64,000 nt of DNA from contig JADQBA010000019.1 of NCBI GenBank assembly GCA_016903675.1, positions 31,794-95,793 of the forward strand. Reading direction: 5' to 3'. A model generated the notes under the pieces. That model had not been told where the DNA came from. It did no database searches and saw only the letters and a list, made by a program, of their open reading frames with translations. The DNA comes from Stigonema ocellatum SAG 48.90 = DSM 106950. Its GTDB lineage: Bacteria > Cyanobacteriota > Cyanobacteriia > Cyanobacteriales > Nostocaceae. The position numbers and the translations under genes are program-made. This document shows positions 43,307 to 52,402 of the stretch, in pieces. Within the stretch, counting starts at the first letter, position 1. The number at the start of each line of letters is the position of its first letter.

Positions 43307-44713
43307 TTACTTAGGAAGTTGCGCATAGGAGTGGGAATATCCAGGTGGGCGTTGAAAAAAACCAGTTACTTGAGTTAATTTTTCAGCAATTTCTAGCAGC
43401 TTCATATCACTCCCACGTTTGCCCACGACCTGCACACCAATGGGTAATCCATCTTGTGACTGGGTAAAGGGCATGACTACAGCAGGGTTGCCAGTTAGGT
43501 TAAAAATTGTGGTGTAAGCACCTATTGCTCTCAAATAAGAGAACTCGCAACCATCCACCTCAATGGGTTCTCCTGACTGACGATGGGTGAAGGCAGGCAC
43601 TGGTACCACTGGACACAGCCAAGCATCCCAATTAGATAAGAAATTTTCCAGATTCGCAATTAAAGTACCACGCTCACTGAGGGCGGTAATATACTTTTCT
43701 TGCTGTTGAATCTGTGTCAGGGCTGGCTGTGATAAACCCAATTCAAAATTATAAATATTGAGGTAAGTATCCCGTACCGCATTGCTATCAAAATTTGGCG
43801 GCTGGTTGTGTTGCTCTACACAGCACCCTAGAGCCGCTAGGGATGATGCTAGTTTTTCTAGAGCGGCTTTGGTTTGAGCTGTTGCTGGAATATGACCAAA
43901 ACCTTCTGACCAGGCGTAGCAGTAAGACTGTAGCGTGGTCGGAAGGTTGACTTGTTGAGATATCGACATGACTTCTGGCTGGTGCAGTTCCTCTCCTTCA
44001 ATCAGTGAAAGACACAATCGTAAGTCTTCCACAGAGCGGGCAAGAGGTCCTATTGTCTGTAAGTGCTGGATGGTTTTAGGTGTTCCTGGCAACTCTGGAA
44101 TATGTCCAAATGTTGACACTCGATGCTCGGTTGGTTTCAAGCCGAAAATGCCACAGAAGTGAGACGGAACGCGGATCGACCCACCCATATCACTACCAAG
44201 TTCTAGAGGGGATAATCCCGCTGCGATCGCACTCGCCCCACCCCCAGTGCTACCGCCTGGGGTATATTCATGGTTCCAGGGGTTGTTTGTTCTACCAAAC
44301 AGAGGACTGTTGGTCTGGAAGTTATCAGCTAGTTGTGGTGTATTCGTCTTGCCCAAAATAATTGCTCCTGCGGCGCGTAGTCGAGCGACGACGGTAGCAT
44401 CTTGCTTTGGGACATAATTAGCTAGGGGTTGATAACTGCTGGTTGTGCGTAATCCTTTGGTTTCGAGGGTGTCTTTGATAGTTACGGGTACTCCATGTAA
44501 GATCCCCCAATTTTCTCCTTGAGCTAATGCTTTATCTGCCGCTTTCGACTGCGCGATCGCATTGGACGCATCCAGAGTCACAATCGCATTTAGTCCTGGG
44601 TTGTATTGAGCAATCTGACTCAAATAAGCTTCTATGACCTCTGTTGAAGAGACTTGGCGATCGCGGATTGCTTTTGCCAATTGATGAGCAGCTAAAAAAA
44701 CTAAATCATTCAT
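43307..44713 (-). CDS. Amidase signature family enzyme
   Basis: The 468-residue product has the complete Ser-cisSer-Lys triad: Lys80 in VTIKDT, Ser155 in TPGGSTGGGAS and Ser179 in SDMGGSIRVP. It resembles general amidases more than GatA: no GatB or GatC is near, and the substrate region is unlike GatA. It hydrolyses an unknown amide in the cytoplasm. It lies 73 bp upstream of csaB on the same strand and could be cotranscribed with it. Confidence 0.88.
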   Translation of the reverse strand: MNDLVFLAAHQLAKAIRDRQVSSTEVIEAYLSQIAQYNPGLNAIVTLDASNAIAQSKAADKALAQGENWGILHGVPVTIKDTLETKGLRTTSSYQPLANYVPKQDATVVARLRAAGAIILGKTNTPQLADNFQTNSPLFGRTNNPWNHEYTPGGSTGGGASAIAAGLSPLELGSDMGGSIRVPSHFCGIFGLKPTEHRVSTFGHIPELPGTPKTIQHLQTIGPLARSVEDLRLCLSLIEGEELHQPEVMSISQQVNLPTTLQSYCYAWSEGFGHIPATAQTKAALEKLASSLAALGCCVEQHNQPPNFDSNAVRDTYLNIYNFELGLSQPALTQIQQQEKYITALSERGTLIANLENFLSNWDAWLCPVVPVPAFTHRQSGEPIEVDGCEFSYLRAIGAYTTIFNLTGNPAVVMPFTQSQDGLPIGVQVVGKRGSDMKLLEIAEKLTQVTGFFQRPPGYSHSYAQLPK

Positions 44714-44991
44714 TCTAGTTAACTAGATTTTTATGGGATAAAATTATTTATAATTCATAATTCAGACGCTCCGTTTGGCTTACCCAATATTTAATTGAAT
44801 CAGATCTAGTAATTAAGCCTCGTTGCCAGATGACGGCTGAGACGATTGCTGAGTGTGACTCAGATCCTTCAATGTACTAGGCAGGATACCCAGACAACAA
44901 CACCCGCATATGATGAATTATGAATTATGAATTATGAATTATATTCCTAACTCCCCACTCCCCCACTCCCCACTCCCCACTCCCCACCCCC
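44714..44991. repeat. Repeat-filled gap
   Basis: Between the divergent amidase and DUF2499 genes: TAATTCA units at about 44750, GAATTAT heptamers at 44913-44942 and (CCCCACT)n at 44950-44990. No gene is seen. Confidence 0.7.
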
Positions 44992-45312
44992 ATGCATGCT
45001 CTTTCGATTCCTACCTGGATTATTCATATCTCTAGCGTTATTGAGTGGATTGCTGCTATTTGGTTAATCTGGAATTATGGCGAAGTCACTGGTAACCGAG
45101 CTTGGTGGGCATTATCCCAAGCCATGTTACCAGCTTTAGTCAGCGCCATGTGTGCCTGCACTTGGCACTATTTCGACAACTCAGAATCTCTAGATTGGTT
45201 AGTAACGCTCCAAGCTGCTATGACCCTAGTGGGTAATTTTACGTTATGGATAGCAGCAGTTTTGATTTGGCGCTCCACCAAGTCACAAAATCCCATAAAG
45301 CCAGAACCCTAA
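44992..45312 (+). CDS. DUF2499 family membrane protein (Ycf49-like)
   Basis: The 106-residue product has three hydrophobic segments (about 10-28, 40-60, 70-92) and the family text MHALSIPTWIIHISSVIEWI, MLPALVSAMCACTWHYFDN. It is conserved in cyanobacteria and plastids without a known role. The next gene, DUF3593, is its usual neighbour; the 37 bp between them are (CCCCACT) repeats. Confidence 0.85.
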   Translation: MHALSIPTWIIHISSVIEWIAAIWLIWNYGEVTGNRAWWALSQAMLPALVSAMCACTWHYFDNSESLDWLVTLQAAMTLVGNFTLWIAAVLIWRSTKSQNPIKPEP

Positions 45313-45349
45313 CTCCCCACTCCCCACTCCCCACTCCCCACTCTTAACG

Positions 45350-45667
45350 ATGTCTCAAACAACCCTTTTTGCACTGTCACTGTTTCCTTACTTAGGTTTC
45401 TTGTGGTTTATCAGCCGCGTTACTCAAATGCCGCGTTTGGCGTTATATGGATTTTACGGCACTTTAGTATTTGTCGCCGTCACCATCCCTGCTGGGATTT
45501 ATTCCAAAGTACATTATGGCGAATTTCTGGCAAATGTTGATTGGCTCCACGGAAGTGCAGAAGCTTTTTTGACGCTTTCTAATATTTTAGTTGTGTTGGG
45601 TTTTAGGCAAGCTGTGATTCAGAGGAAGGCAAACCCTCCTAGTCCCGCACATCAAGCTGAATTATGA
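45350..45667 (+). CDS. DUF3593 family membrane protein
   Basis: The 105-residue product has about three membrane segments (SLFPYLGFLWFISR, ALYGFYGTLVFVAVTIPAG, LTLSNILVVLGF) and the HGSAEAFLTLSN motif. It is found with DUF2499 across cyanobacteria and in plastid-targeted plant proteins, so a thylakoid-related role is plausible but unproven. hisA begins 30 bp later on the same strand. Confidence 0.85.
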   Translation: MSQTTLFALSLFPYLGFLWFISRVTQMPRLALYGFYGTLVFVAVTIPAGIYSKVHYGEFLANVDWLHGSAEAFLTLSNILVVLGFRQAVIQRKANPPSPAHQAEL

Positions 45668-45697
45668 ATGTTGTAAAAAAGGTAAGGGAAGATTTAA

Positions 45698-46471
45698 ATG
45701 GACGTAATTCCGGCCATTGATTTACTAGAAGGTCGCTGTGTGCGACTTTACCAAGGAGACTACGAGCTCGCGCAAGTTTTTAACGACAACCCGGTTGAGG
45801 TTGCTAAACAGTGGGTTGAACAGGGAGCTACCAAACTACATGTTGTCGATTTGGATGGGGCGAAAACAGGTAAATTAGTTAACCAAGCTGCAATTGAGGC
45901 GATAGCCCAAGCAGTATCGGTACCCATTCAAGTTGGTGGAGGGTTGCGCTCTAGCGCTAGCGTACAACAAGTACTTAATTTGGGTGTAGACCGAGCGATT
46001 TTGGGAACCATTGCTGTAGAACAACCCCAGCTAGTACAACAACTCTGCCAAGAGTTTCCAGAGCGGATTATTATTGGCATTGATGCTCGTAACGGATTGG
46101 TAGCAACTCACGGCTGGCTAGAAACCTCAGAAGTTTTTGCAACCCAACTGGCTGTACAAATGCAGGAATTGGGAGCAGCAGCCATCATCTATACTGATAT
46201 CCACCGTGACGGTACCCTCTGTGGACCAAATTTAGAAGCTTTGCGTTCACTCGCTGAGATAGTGTCTATTCCTGTCATTGCCTCTGGTGGCGTTAGTTCG
46301 ATTATAGACCTATTGAGTCTGTTGGCATTAGAACCACAAGGCGTCACTGGTGTGATTGTTGGTCGCGCTCTGTATACTGGTGATATTTCTCTTAGAGAAG
46401 CTCTGCGGGCGATCGGTCCTGGACGTATTCAGGATATTCCACCCGATTTAGATTTTTCCGCATTTGCTTGA
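45698..46471 (+). CDS. hisA: 1-(5-phosphoribosyl)-5-[(5-phosphoribosylamino)methylideneamino]imidazole-4-carboxamide isomerase
   Basis: The 257-residue (beta-alpha)8 protein starts MDVIPAIDLLEGRCVRLYQG with catalytic Asp8. It carries VVDLDGAKTG, PIQVGGGLRS, the second catalytic Asp region GIDARNG, TDIHRDGTLCGPN and IASGGVSSI, GVIVGRALYTG phosphate loops. It performs the Amadori rearrangement of ProFAR to PRFAR, the fourth step of histidine synthesis. Other his genes are not here, as is usual in cyanobacteria. Confidence 0.95.
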   Translation: MDVIPAIDLLEGRCVRLYQGDYELAQVFNDNPVEVAKQWVEQGATKLHVVDLDGAKTGKLVNQAAIEAIAQAVSVPIQVGGGLRSSASVQQVLNLGVDRAILGTIAVEQPQLVQQLCQEFPERIIIGIDARNGLVATHGWLETSEVFATQLAVQMQELGAAAIIYTDIHRDGTLCGPNLEALRSLAEIVSIPVIASGGVSSIIDLLSLLALEPQGVTGVIVGRALYTGDISLREALRAIGPGRIQDIPPDLDFSAFA

Positions 46472-46479
46472 TGAAGAAG

Positions 46480-46590
46480 TAGGGGTGTAGGGGAATAGGG
46501 GTGTAGGGGTGTAGGGGTGTAATAAATTCTGAGTGTACGATGCAATCAAAAGTCAAAAAATATTCCCTTCACACCCTCACACCCTCACAC
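46480..46590. repeat. GTAGGGGT and ACACCCTC tandem repeats
   Basis: (GGTGTAGGG)n at 46483-46520 and (ACACCCTC)n at 46570-46592, in inverted sense to each other, flanking 50 bp of other sequence after hisA. Confidence 0.75.
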
Positions 46591-46599
46591 CCCTTCCTT

Positions 46600-46710
46600 C
46601 TAGTGGTTCACCAAAGCAACGAAAGCCTGGTAGAATCTCCCCGTGTCACCGCGTCACCGTGTCACCGCGTCAGTCCACACAAGCGCAATTTTGGATTGGT
46701 CGAGTACTAG
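46600..46710. repeat. CTAGTGGTTC...GAGTACTAG element
   Basis: Starts CTAGTGGTTCACCAAAGCAAC and ends GGATTGGTCGAGTACTAG, the same ends as the element at 56526, but with a (GTCACCGC)n interior. Confidence 0.6.
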
Positions 46711-46918
46711 TACCGCTCTTGCGAATTCGTAATTACCGTGACTATCAGGGTTTTAGACATTGCAAATGGTTAGCTTATTTACGCGCCCCGTGTACTAGCC
46801 AATAATTTTCCAGATTTTCCGGATTAGCAATTTAAGACGGTGTATCTCAACTTGTAGATAGTTCTAAATAATCTGGTGTTTTCTGTGACTCTCTCTCAAC
46901 AGGTGACAAACGTAATGT

Positions 46919-47024
46919 AAAGGCCGAATGTAGTCAGCCTTTAATAGACTTAATTAAAAAAAATTAAATTTTTCACAATGGGTTTCCTTCTCATAGAGAC
47001 GCTTTCTTTATTGCGTCTCTATTT
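46919..47024 (+). terminator. Two hairpins, second terminator-like
   Basis: AAAGGC/GCCTTT (46919-46942) and a perfect stem AGAGACGC/GCGTCTCT (46995-47002, 47013-47020) followed by ATTTTCT. They are 450 bp after hisA; an unseen short transcript could end here. Confidence 0.4.
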
Positions 47025-47026
47025 TC

Positions 47027-47132
47027 TATAGCATTCCTAAATCATTCGTGAGATAAAGAAACCCAGTATCTCCCAGATACCGGGTTTCTGAGGTTCAGTA
47101 TTGTATCACAAAGAAAGCGGAGGATTGCTATA
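47027..47132. repeat. TATAGCATTCC...GGATTGCTATA element
   Basis: A 106-bp element of the TATAGCAATCC family, with the hairpin CCCAGTATCTCCCAGATACCGGG inside. Its left part matches 2102-2160. Confidence 0.6.
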
Positions 47133-47317
47133 TTTCATCTCCTTTTATATTATGTCCCGACCTTCGCGCTTCGCGTCTCCCCGAGTAAGAAGTTCCGAAG
47201 GTGGTCAGCCTCCGCGAGGACTTCTCTATGCTCCCTTAGGCAATTTTTTGGGAACCTTTCCGTAATTTGCGACTAAGATGACGTAGTTAGATTTGTCCTG
47301 ATTAAAACGGTCGAAAT

Positions 47318-47467
47318 ATGAAAAAACCGAATCTTCAACCCACAGATAAATCAAAGAACACCCAGCCTGGTCTAATCTCAGATATTAATAAATCCAATTC
47401 TCGTGAAATAGCTTTTGACGATGCTGGCGATAGACCTTCTAAAACTGAGTCGGGAGGGACAGGCTGA
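47318..47467 (+). CDS. Possible 49-residue hydrophilic peptide
   Basis: MKKPNLQPTDKSKNTQPGLI to PSKTESGGTG is a short open frame with a charged N-terminus and Gly-rich end in an otherwise gene-free gap. Such composition is like leader-type or disordered peptides. No strong ribosome binding site and no modifying enzymes are nearby. The family is unknown. Confidence 0.3.
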   Translation: MKKPNLQPTDKSKNTQPGLISDINKSNSREIAFDDAGDRPSKTESGGTG

Positions 47468-47490
47468 AGGGTAGCTTTCAAGAAACACTC

Positions 47491-47535
47491 TTGAGTGGGG
47501 AGTAGGGAGTGGGGAGTGGGGAGTGGGGGAAGAGG
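47491..47535. repeat. (GGGGAGT)n repeat
   Basis: Six GGGGAGT-type units between the small frame and the coiled-coil gene. Confidence 0.8.
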
Positions 47536-47629
47536 GGAGAATTGGTGTTTCTGTAATGAGTAACGGGTGGTGTGCCGCCCGTGGGCCTGCTTTCAAGAAA
47601 CACTTTCTGTGTAGGGGGAAAAGACAAAG

Positions 47630-48709
47630 TTATTTATTTTTCACCTGGCTTTTAGCTTGTTCTAATGCTATTTCTTTAATTGCCTGGTATGAATTCACAT
47701 TTGCAGTTCCTTCAATAGCTTTAACTGCCAAATCCTGAACTTGTTTGAGAGCAGAGTCAAGTTGTTTAGATAGGTTTTGAATACGCACTTCTTGATTGGC
47801 GATGGTCTGTTCTAGAGATTGCAGTCTCTGTTCATAGAAACGCTTTTGCCCCTCTACTTCCTTCGCAAATAAATCTGATTTAACCTTGGCTTGATAGTAG
47901 GCGATACCTTTGCCTTCTTCTGTAGCTTTCTTGATAGCTGCTTCTTTTTCTTTAGGAAACGCTTCTATCTTAGCTTTAGATTCTTCAAATTGTCTTTCTT
48001 GTTCAGCGATTGCTTTCTCGCGTTCAGCCCACTGTTTTTCTATTTCTTGTCGAAATTCTTCCAGTTGCTTATATAGCCCTTTTTGCTGTTGTTCGTATTC
48101 ATCTGTCTCGAGTTTGCGCCGGAGTTCTAAATCATACTTATAGTTTTCTATATCCCGCTGGCGAATTTTGTGGATGGTTTCGTTTCTTTCTTTTATTGTT
48201 CTTTTATGTTCCTCTTCCTCTTTTTCCCAAGTATTCCTTTGATCGTGATTTTCTTGTGATAATGTTTCATACTGTTCTCTAAACTCCTCCTGATAAGTTT
48301 TGGAATTATCTTCATAGGCTTTGATAAGAGTATCCAATGTCTCTTCTGCTATTTCCAGATTATGCAATTCTTTTAATTGTTCAACTTCGTTCTCTACACC
48401 TTGCCTAATTTCTGCTAACTTAGATGCTTGTGTGCTTAACTGTTCCGACAATTCACTAGCAGCACTTCCAAAGCCCAGTTGAATTGTTTCTAAGCTGGTA
48501 ATCGTATAATTCATCTTCTGCTGAACACTAGAATGTTGATTCATAGCTGTTTTTTGTTCAACTTTTGGTTGGTCTTTAGTCCCAGAATTGTTTTCTTTCA
48601 TTTGTTGCTCTAGTTGTGATTTGAGCGCTGCTTTTTCTTTGGCTACTTCCTCATAAGCTTGGATAATTTCAGCTTTCGTATTCTTCTCGTTGAGTTTTTT
48701 TGCCACCAC
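47630..48709 (-). CDS. Coiled-coil-rich protein, paralogue A
   Basis: AGGAGG at about 48716-48721 lies 6 bp before GTG at 48709 and sets this start (359 residues); the frame is open further upstream. Residues about 60-345 are almost continuous heptads rich in Glu, Lys and Gln, with two breaks. The motif KVKSDLFAKEVEGQKRFYEQ RLQSLEQTI is shared with the next gene upstream. There is no signal or membrane segment. Long cyanobacterial coiled-coil proteins can form filaments that support cell shape; a role here is inferred from that. It follows paralogue B with 91 bp between them. Confidence 0.75.
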   Translation of the reverse strand: MVAKKLNEKNTKAEIIQAYEEVAKEKAALKSQLEQQMKENNSGTKDQPKVEQKTAMNQHSSVQQKMNYTITSLETIQLGFGSAASELSEQLSTQASKLAEIRQGVENEVEQLKELHNLEIAEETLDTLIKAYEDNSKTYQEEFREQYETLSQENHDQRNTWEKEEEEHKRTIKERNETIHKIRQRDIENYKYDLELRRKLETDEYEQQQKGLYKQLEEFRQEIEKQWAEREKAIAEQERQFEESKAKIEAFPKEKEAAIKKATEEGKGIAYYQAKVKSDLFAKEVEGQKRFYEQRLQSLEQTIANQEVRIQNLSKQLDSALKQVQDLAVKAIEGTANVNSYQAIKEIALEQAKSQVKNK

Positions 48710-48800
48710 AATAAACCTCCTAATAATAGTTGATATTTGATAGTTGGTAGTTGCCAGTAAAATAACCAACAACTATCAACCATCAACAATTAACAAAATC

Positions 48801-49781
48801 CTATTTTCCAGAATTCACAAAAGCTCTCATTGCCAAATCTTGTGCTTGTTTCAATGCAGTTTGTAGCTGTTCATAAATGCCTTCTATCTGCTCAACTTGT
48901 TTCTTAATCGTCTCTTCCAAAGATTGAATTTTGAATTCATAATTTTGTTTTGTAGCTTCCCACTCTTTTGCAAATAAATCTGCCTCAATTTTTGCTTTTT
49001 GGCTGGTATCTTTAATTGCTTCTTCTCGGGCTTTATTAACAGCTTCTTCAAGTTCCTTAGGAAATGCTGTTATTTTTTGTTGATAGTCTACAAATAAGGG
49101 TTGGCGTTCAGTAAGGATTTTTTCCCTTTCTACCCATTTTTTTTCTTTCTCTTGGGTGGCTTCCTGTAGTTCCCTTTCTTGTTTACGCTTTTTATCCTCG
49201 TAGATGTTTGTATTAATTTTCCGAGAATTTTCTAATTTATATTGGTAGGCTTCTTCTTCCTGCTGGCGGTCTTTAATTAATAGCTCATTGTATACTTGTA
49301 CTGATTCTTCGTATTCTGCTTGTTGTTTTTGCCACTCCTTACGCTTGACGACAATTTCTTTTTCTAGTACTTCCCGCTTACTGACTGCATCTTGTTCTAA
49401 TATTTTTAACTTTTCTTGATGCTCTTGATTTAAAATATCTAAAGTATCGGCTACAATCCTGATTTGCTGAAGCTCTTGTAAGCGTTGGTTTCCAATTTTT
49501 ATCGCCTGGTTCAATTCGTCTAATTTGGAGTTTTCCTTGGCTAACTTCTCGGACAGGGTATTGATAATGCTGCCAAACTCCAATTGCAAATCGGCTAAAC
49601 CTTTGACAATATTGTCAACAGTGTATAGAGAAGCTGCTTCTAAGATTTGTTTGTTTTTTGCTTTTTCTGCTTCCTCTTGCTTGGTTGCTATTTTTGATGC
49701 TAGCTTTTTCTTGTCTATAAGAAGTTGCTGAAATGCTTGCATCAGTTGTTGTTTGCTGTCATTTGCTGTCACTGTTGTCAT
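48801..49781 (-). CDS. Coiled-coil-rich protein, paralogue B
   Basis: From ATG at 49781, preceded by a GGGAG-type site, the product has 326 residues, nearly all predicted coiled coil from about 10 to 315. It shares with paralogue A the order of blocks: LQLEFGSIINTLSEKLAKEN near 70-90, a Glu/Lys/Gln helix, a FPKELEEAVNKAREE segment and IEADLFAKEWEATKQNYEFK before the end DLAMRAFVNSGK. The tandem arrangement implies duplication and perhaps a heteropolymer. It is cytoplasmic. Confidence 0.75.
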   Translation of the reverse strand: MTTVTANDSKQQLMQAFQQLLIDKKKLASKIATKQEEAEKAKNKQILEAASLYTVDNIVKGLADLQLEFGSIINTLSEKLAKENSKLDELNQAIKIGNQRLQELQQIRIVADTLDILNQEHQEKLKILEQDAVSKREVLEKEIVVKRKEWQKQQAEYEESVQVYNELLIKDRQQEEEAYQYKLENSRKINTNIYEDKKRKQERELQEATQEKEKKWVEREKILTERQPLFVDYQQKITAFPKELEEAVNKAREEAIKDTSQKAKIEADLFAKEWEATKQNYEFKIQSLEETIKKQVEQIEGIYEQLQTALKQAQDLAMRAFVNSGK

Positions 49782-50253
49782 ACTCTAACTCCCGTAGATA
49801 TACAATAATTTTCACGCTGTAGCAACTCATACCACAAGTAACCCTGTACTGTGTTCAGGGTAGCCTTGAAGAGCGCGTTTTTAGTCCAGTGGAAATACTG
49901 AAAAGTAAGTGGGGCATGGATATCGGGCATTGGGAATCAAGTATTGCCCCAAGCCCGATATCCATTCCCTTATTATAGTACAAATATACTATCTTGAGGA
50001 AGTCAAACCAATTTGCGATTGTCAAGTCTAAGAAACCGGGTTTGACTCTAGAACTTTTTTGTGTATTTAATTTTGGAAAAGCAAAGCTGGTAAAAACAAT
50101 TAATATCTTGGGGTTTCATCGGTTTATAATAAATTGAGTTCTGTAACTTACATGACAATTTAGTAAAACAATTGACACAAAGAAAATGTGGATGCGTTGA
50201 AAATATAGATAATTGTATTGATACAAGTATACCCACATAATATTGTGATATCA
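49782..50253. other. Gap between coiled-coil and sphR genes
   Basis: Contains the repeat ATATCGGGCATTGGGAATCA / CCCAAGCCCGATATCC (about 49918-49965, an imperfect inverted repeat) and the half-palindrome AAGAAACCGGGTTTG at 50030. No gene and no convincing Pho box were found. Confidence 0.45.
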
Positions 50254-51006
50254 ATGTATACCAATGAATCTACCAAGTATCCTTCCACGACGGACCTCGG
50301 ACAAAGGAGCCGCATTTTAGTAGTAGAAGATGAGGAACTAATTCGGGAGATGCTTATTTTAGCTTTGGAAGAAGAAGGTTATGGGGTGGTCACGGCATCT
50401 GAGGGGCGATCGGCTGTGGAATATCTTAAAAGTTTTGACCCAACATCAGGAGAGCTTCCCTTTGATTTAGTTATTCTTGATTTGATGCTGCCTCAGATCA
50501 ATGGGCTGGATATTTGCCGCTTGCTTCGTTATCAAGGAAATCCAGTACCAATTTTGATGCTCAGCGCTAAAGGTAGTGAAACTGACCGCGTTTTAGGGTT
50601 AGAGGTAGGAGCAGATGACTATCTAACAAAACCCTTCAGCATGCGGGAGTTAGTAGCTCGGTGTCGTGCTTTACTCCGTCGCCAACGTTTAAGTAGTTTG
50701 CCCCAACTACCAGTGTTACAATACGGAGATCTGACTTTATATCCTCAAGAGTGCCGTGTCCTAGTACGGAGTCGAGAGGTGGCTTTATCTCCCAAAGAGT
50801 TCCGCCTGTTGGAACTGTTTATGAGTTATGCCCGGAGAGTGTGGTCGCGCGAGCAATTGCTGGATCAAGTTTGGGGACCAGATTTTGTTGGAGATAGTAA
50901 AACTGTAGACGTTCACATCCGCTGGTTACGCGAAAAATTAGAGCAAGATCCTAGTCACCCTGAATATCTTGTTACTGTCCGTGGTTTTGGCTATAGATTT
51001 GGATAG
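50254..51006 (+). CDS. sphR: Phosphate response regulator, OmpR/PhoB family
   Basis: From ATG at 50254 the product has 250 residues (a TTG at 50218 is possible). Receiver domain: acidic pair in VVEDEEL, phospho-Asp in LVILDLMLPQ, Thr/Ser in LMLSAKG and Lys in YLTKPFSM. The winged-helix output domain at about 150-248 ends YLVTVRGFGYRFG. The order regulator - kinase - phoU identifies it as SphR, which activates phosphate-starvation genes; motif reading alone would only say OmpR type. Confidence 0.88.
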   Translation: MYTNESTKYPSTTDLGQRSRILVVEDEELIREMLILALEEEGYGVVTASEGRSAVEYLKSFDPTSGELPFDLVILDLMLPQINGLDICRLLRYQGNPVPILMLSAKGSETDRVLGLEVGADDYLTKPFSMRELVARCRALLRRQRLSSLPQLPVLQYGDLTLYPQECRVLVRSREVALSPKEFRLLELFMSYARRVWSREQLLDQVWGPDFVGDSKTVDVHIRWLREKLEQDPSHPEYLVTVRGFGYRFG

Positions 51007-51057
51007 TTGTTAGTTTTTAGTTGTCTTAGTACCACAGAAAGTAACTAACAACTGGTA

Positions 51058-52371
51058 ATGCTAGCATTAGGATTTTTTCTGGGTTTAGCGGTAGGTCTTG
51101 GATTGTGGGTATGGCAACAGGTTCAACTGAACCGTTACTTGGGGCAAGTGCTGCAACCTTTAACCTCGCGCCCTGCCGATATGCTACTGTTGCTTCCACA
51201 GCTTAGACGTCACATTGCATTAGTTAAACAGCAACAGCAAAATTTACAGCAACAGTTACAAACTTACGAAGATTTGCTAGAGTTGGCACCAGTGGGTTAT
51301 TTGCTGGTGGATGAAGAAAATCAATTGCTGTGGTGCAATGAACACGCACAGGAAATGTTGTACCTGGAAAGGTGGCAGCCTGGACAGGTTCGCTTGTTAT
51401 TGGAATTAGTGAGGTCTTATGAACTTGACCAGATCATAGAACAAACTCGTGATTTGCAGGAGCTACAGGTGAGGGAATGGGTGTTTCACCCCTCTTTTGA
51501 GAATGCAGCAGCCGTGCTACAATCACGGTCTTTGGTGTTCCGAACCACAAGCTTGCCTTTATCTCAGGGACAAGTAGGAGTGTTTCTAGAAAATCTCCAA
51601 CCTCTATTGGATATGAACCAGGCACGCGATCGCTCTTTTAGCGATCTCGCCCATGAACTCAGAACACCCCTGACTTCCATTCGTCTGGTTGTAGAAACGT
51701 TACAATATCGCGTCAAACCACCTTTAGACCTATGGGTTAATCGCCTCCTACATGAAGTTGACCGACTCATTGACTTAGTGCAAAGCTGGCTAGATCTCAC
51801 CCAACTGGAAACTAACCCAAGCATTCATCTCAATCGCCACGAGTTGGAAGTAGCTTCACTAATTACATCTGTATGGGAAACCCTAGAACCTCTGGCACAG
51901 CGTCAACAGATCCGGCTAACTTATTCCGGTCCCGATCATGTGTGGATTAATGCAGACGAATCCCGGATTTATCAAGTTTTTCTCAACTTGCTGGACAACA
52001 GTATCAAATTCAGTCCCCCTGGTACAACCATTCTCGTCGAGGCGAAAATTATTTCCCGAACAAATAAGCCTCACTCAGCGCTAGAAATTAATGTCATAGA
52101 CTCAGGAGTTGGTTTTTCCGAGGCGGATTTGCCTTATGTCTTTGAGCGATTTTACCGGGGTGATCAAGCACGAGCCCGTTCGACCATGTTAGAGAGTCAT
52201 TTAGCCACGACTACTGTTGGTAGTGGTTTGGGTTTGGCGATCGTCCGGCAAATTGTTCTCGCTCACGGTGGTTCCATTCAAGCTATGAATGATCCCAAAA
52301 CAGGCGGTGCGTGGCTGCAACTTCAATTTCCCGAAGTAATGGCAAATTCTCAAAGTCTTGACTATAGTTAA
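51058..52371 (+). CDS. sphS: Phosphate sensor histidine kinase
   Basis: The 437-residue product has one N-terminal membrane helix (about 3-22), a PAS-like domain at about 65-170 (YEDLLELAPVGYLLVDEENQ), HisKA with the phospho-His in FSDLAHELRTPLTSIR (about 200), and a HATPase domain (FLNLLDNSIKFSPPG, VIDSGVGFSEADLPYVFERF, GSGLGLAIVRQI). This plan matches SphS/PhoR, whose single helix and PAS set localisation and activity. It follows sphR by 51 bp and precedes phoU by 31 bp. Confidence 0.88.
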   Translation: MLALGFFLGLAVGLGLWVWQQVQLNRYLGQVLQPLTSRPADMLLLLPQLRRHIALVKQQQQNLQQQLQTYEDLLELAPVGYLLVDEENQLLWCNEHAQEMLYLERWQPGQVRLLLELVRSYELDQIIEQTRDLQELQVREWVFHPSFENAAAVLQSRSLVFRTTSLPLSQGQVGVFLENLQPLLDMNQARDRSFSDLAHELRTPLTSIRLVVETLQYRVKPPLDLWVNRLLHEVDRLIDLVQSWLDLTQLETNPSIHLNRHELEVASLITSVWETLEPLAQRQQIRLTYSGPDHVWINADESRIYQVFLNLLDNSIKFSPPGTTILVEAKIISRTNKPHSALEINVIDSGVGFSEADLPYVFERFYRGDQARARSTMLESHLATTTVGSGLGLAIVRQIVLAHGGSIQAMNDPKTGGAWLQLQFPEVMANSQSLDYS

Positions 52372-52402
52372 AAAACATATCTTCATGTTTTAGACTACCA
52401 GA

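Noticed and set aside
46533..46805. 90-codon frame after hisA
   Set aside because: It lies across two repeat families and reads them as protein.
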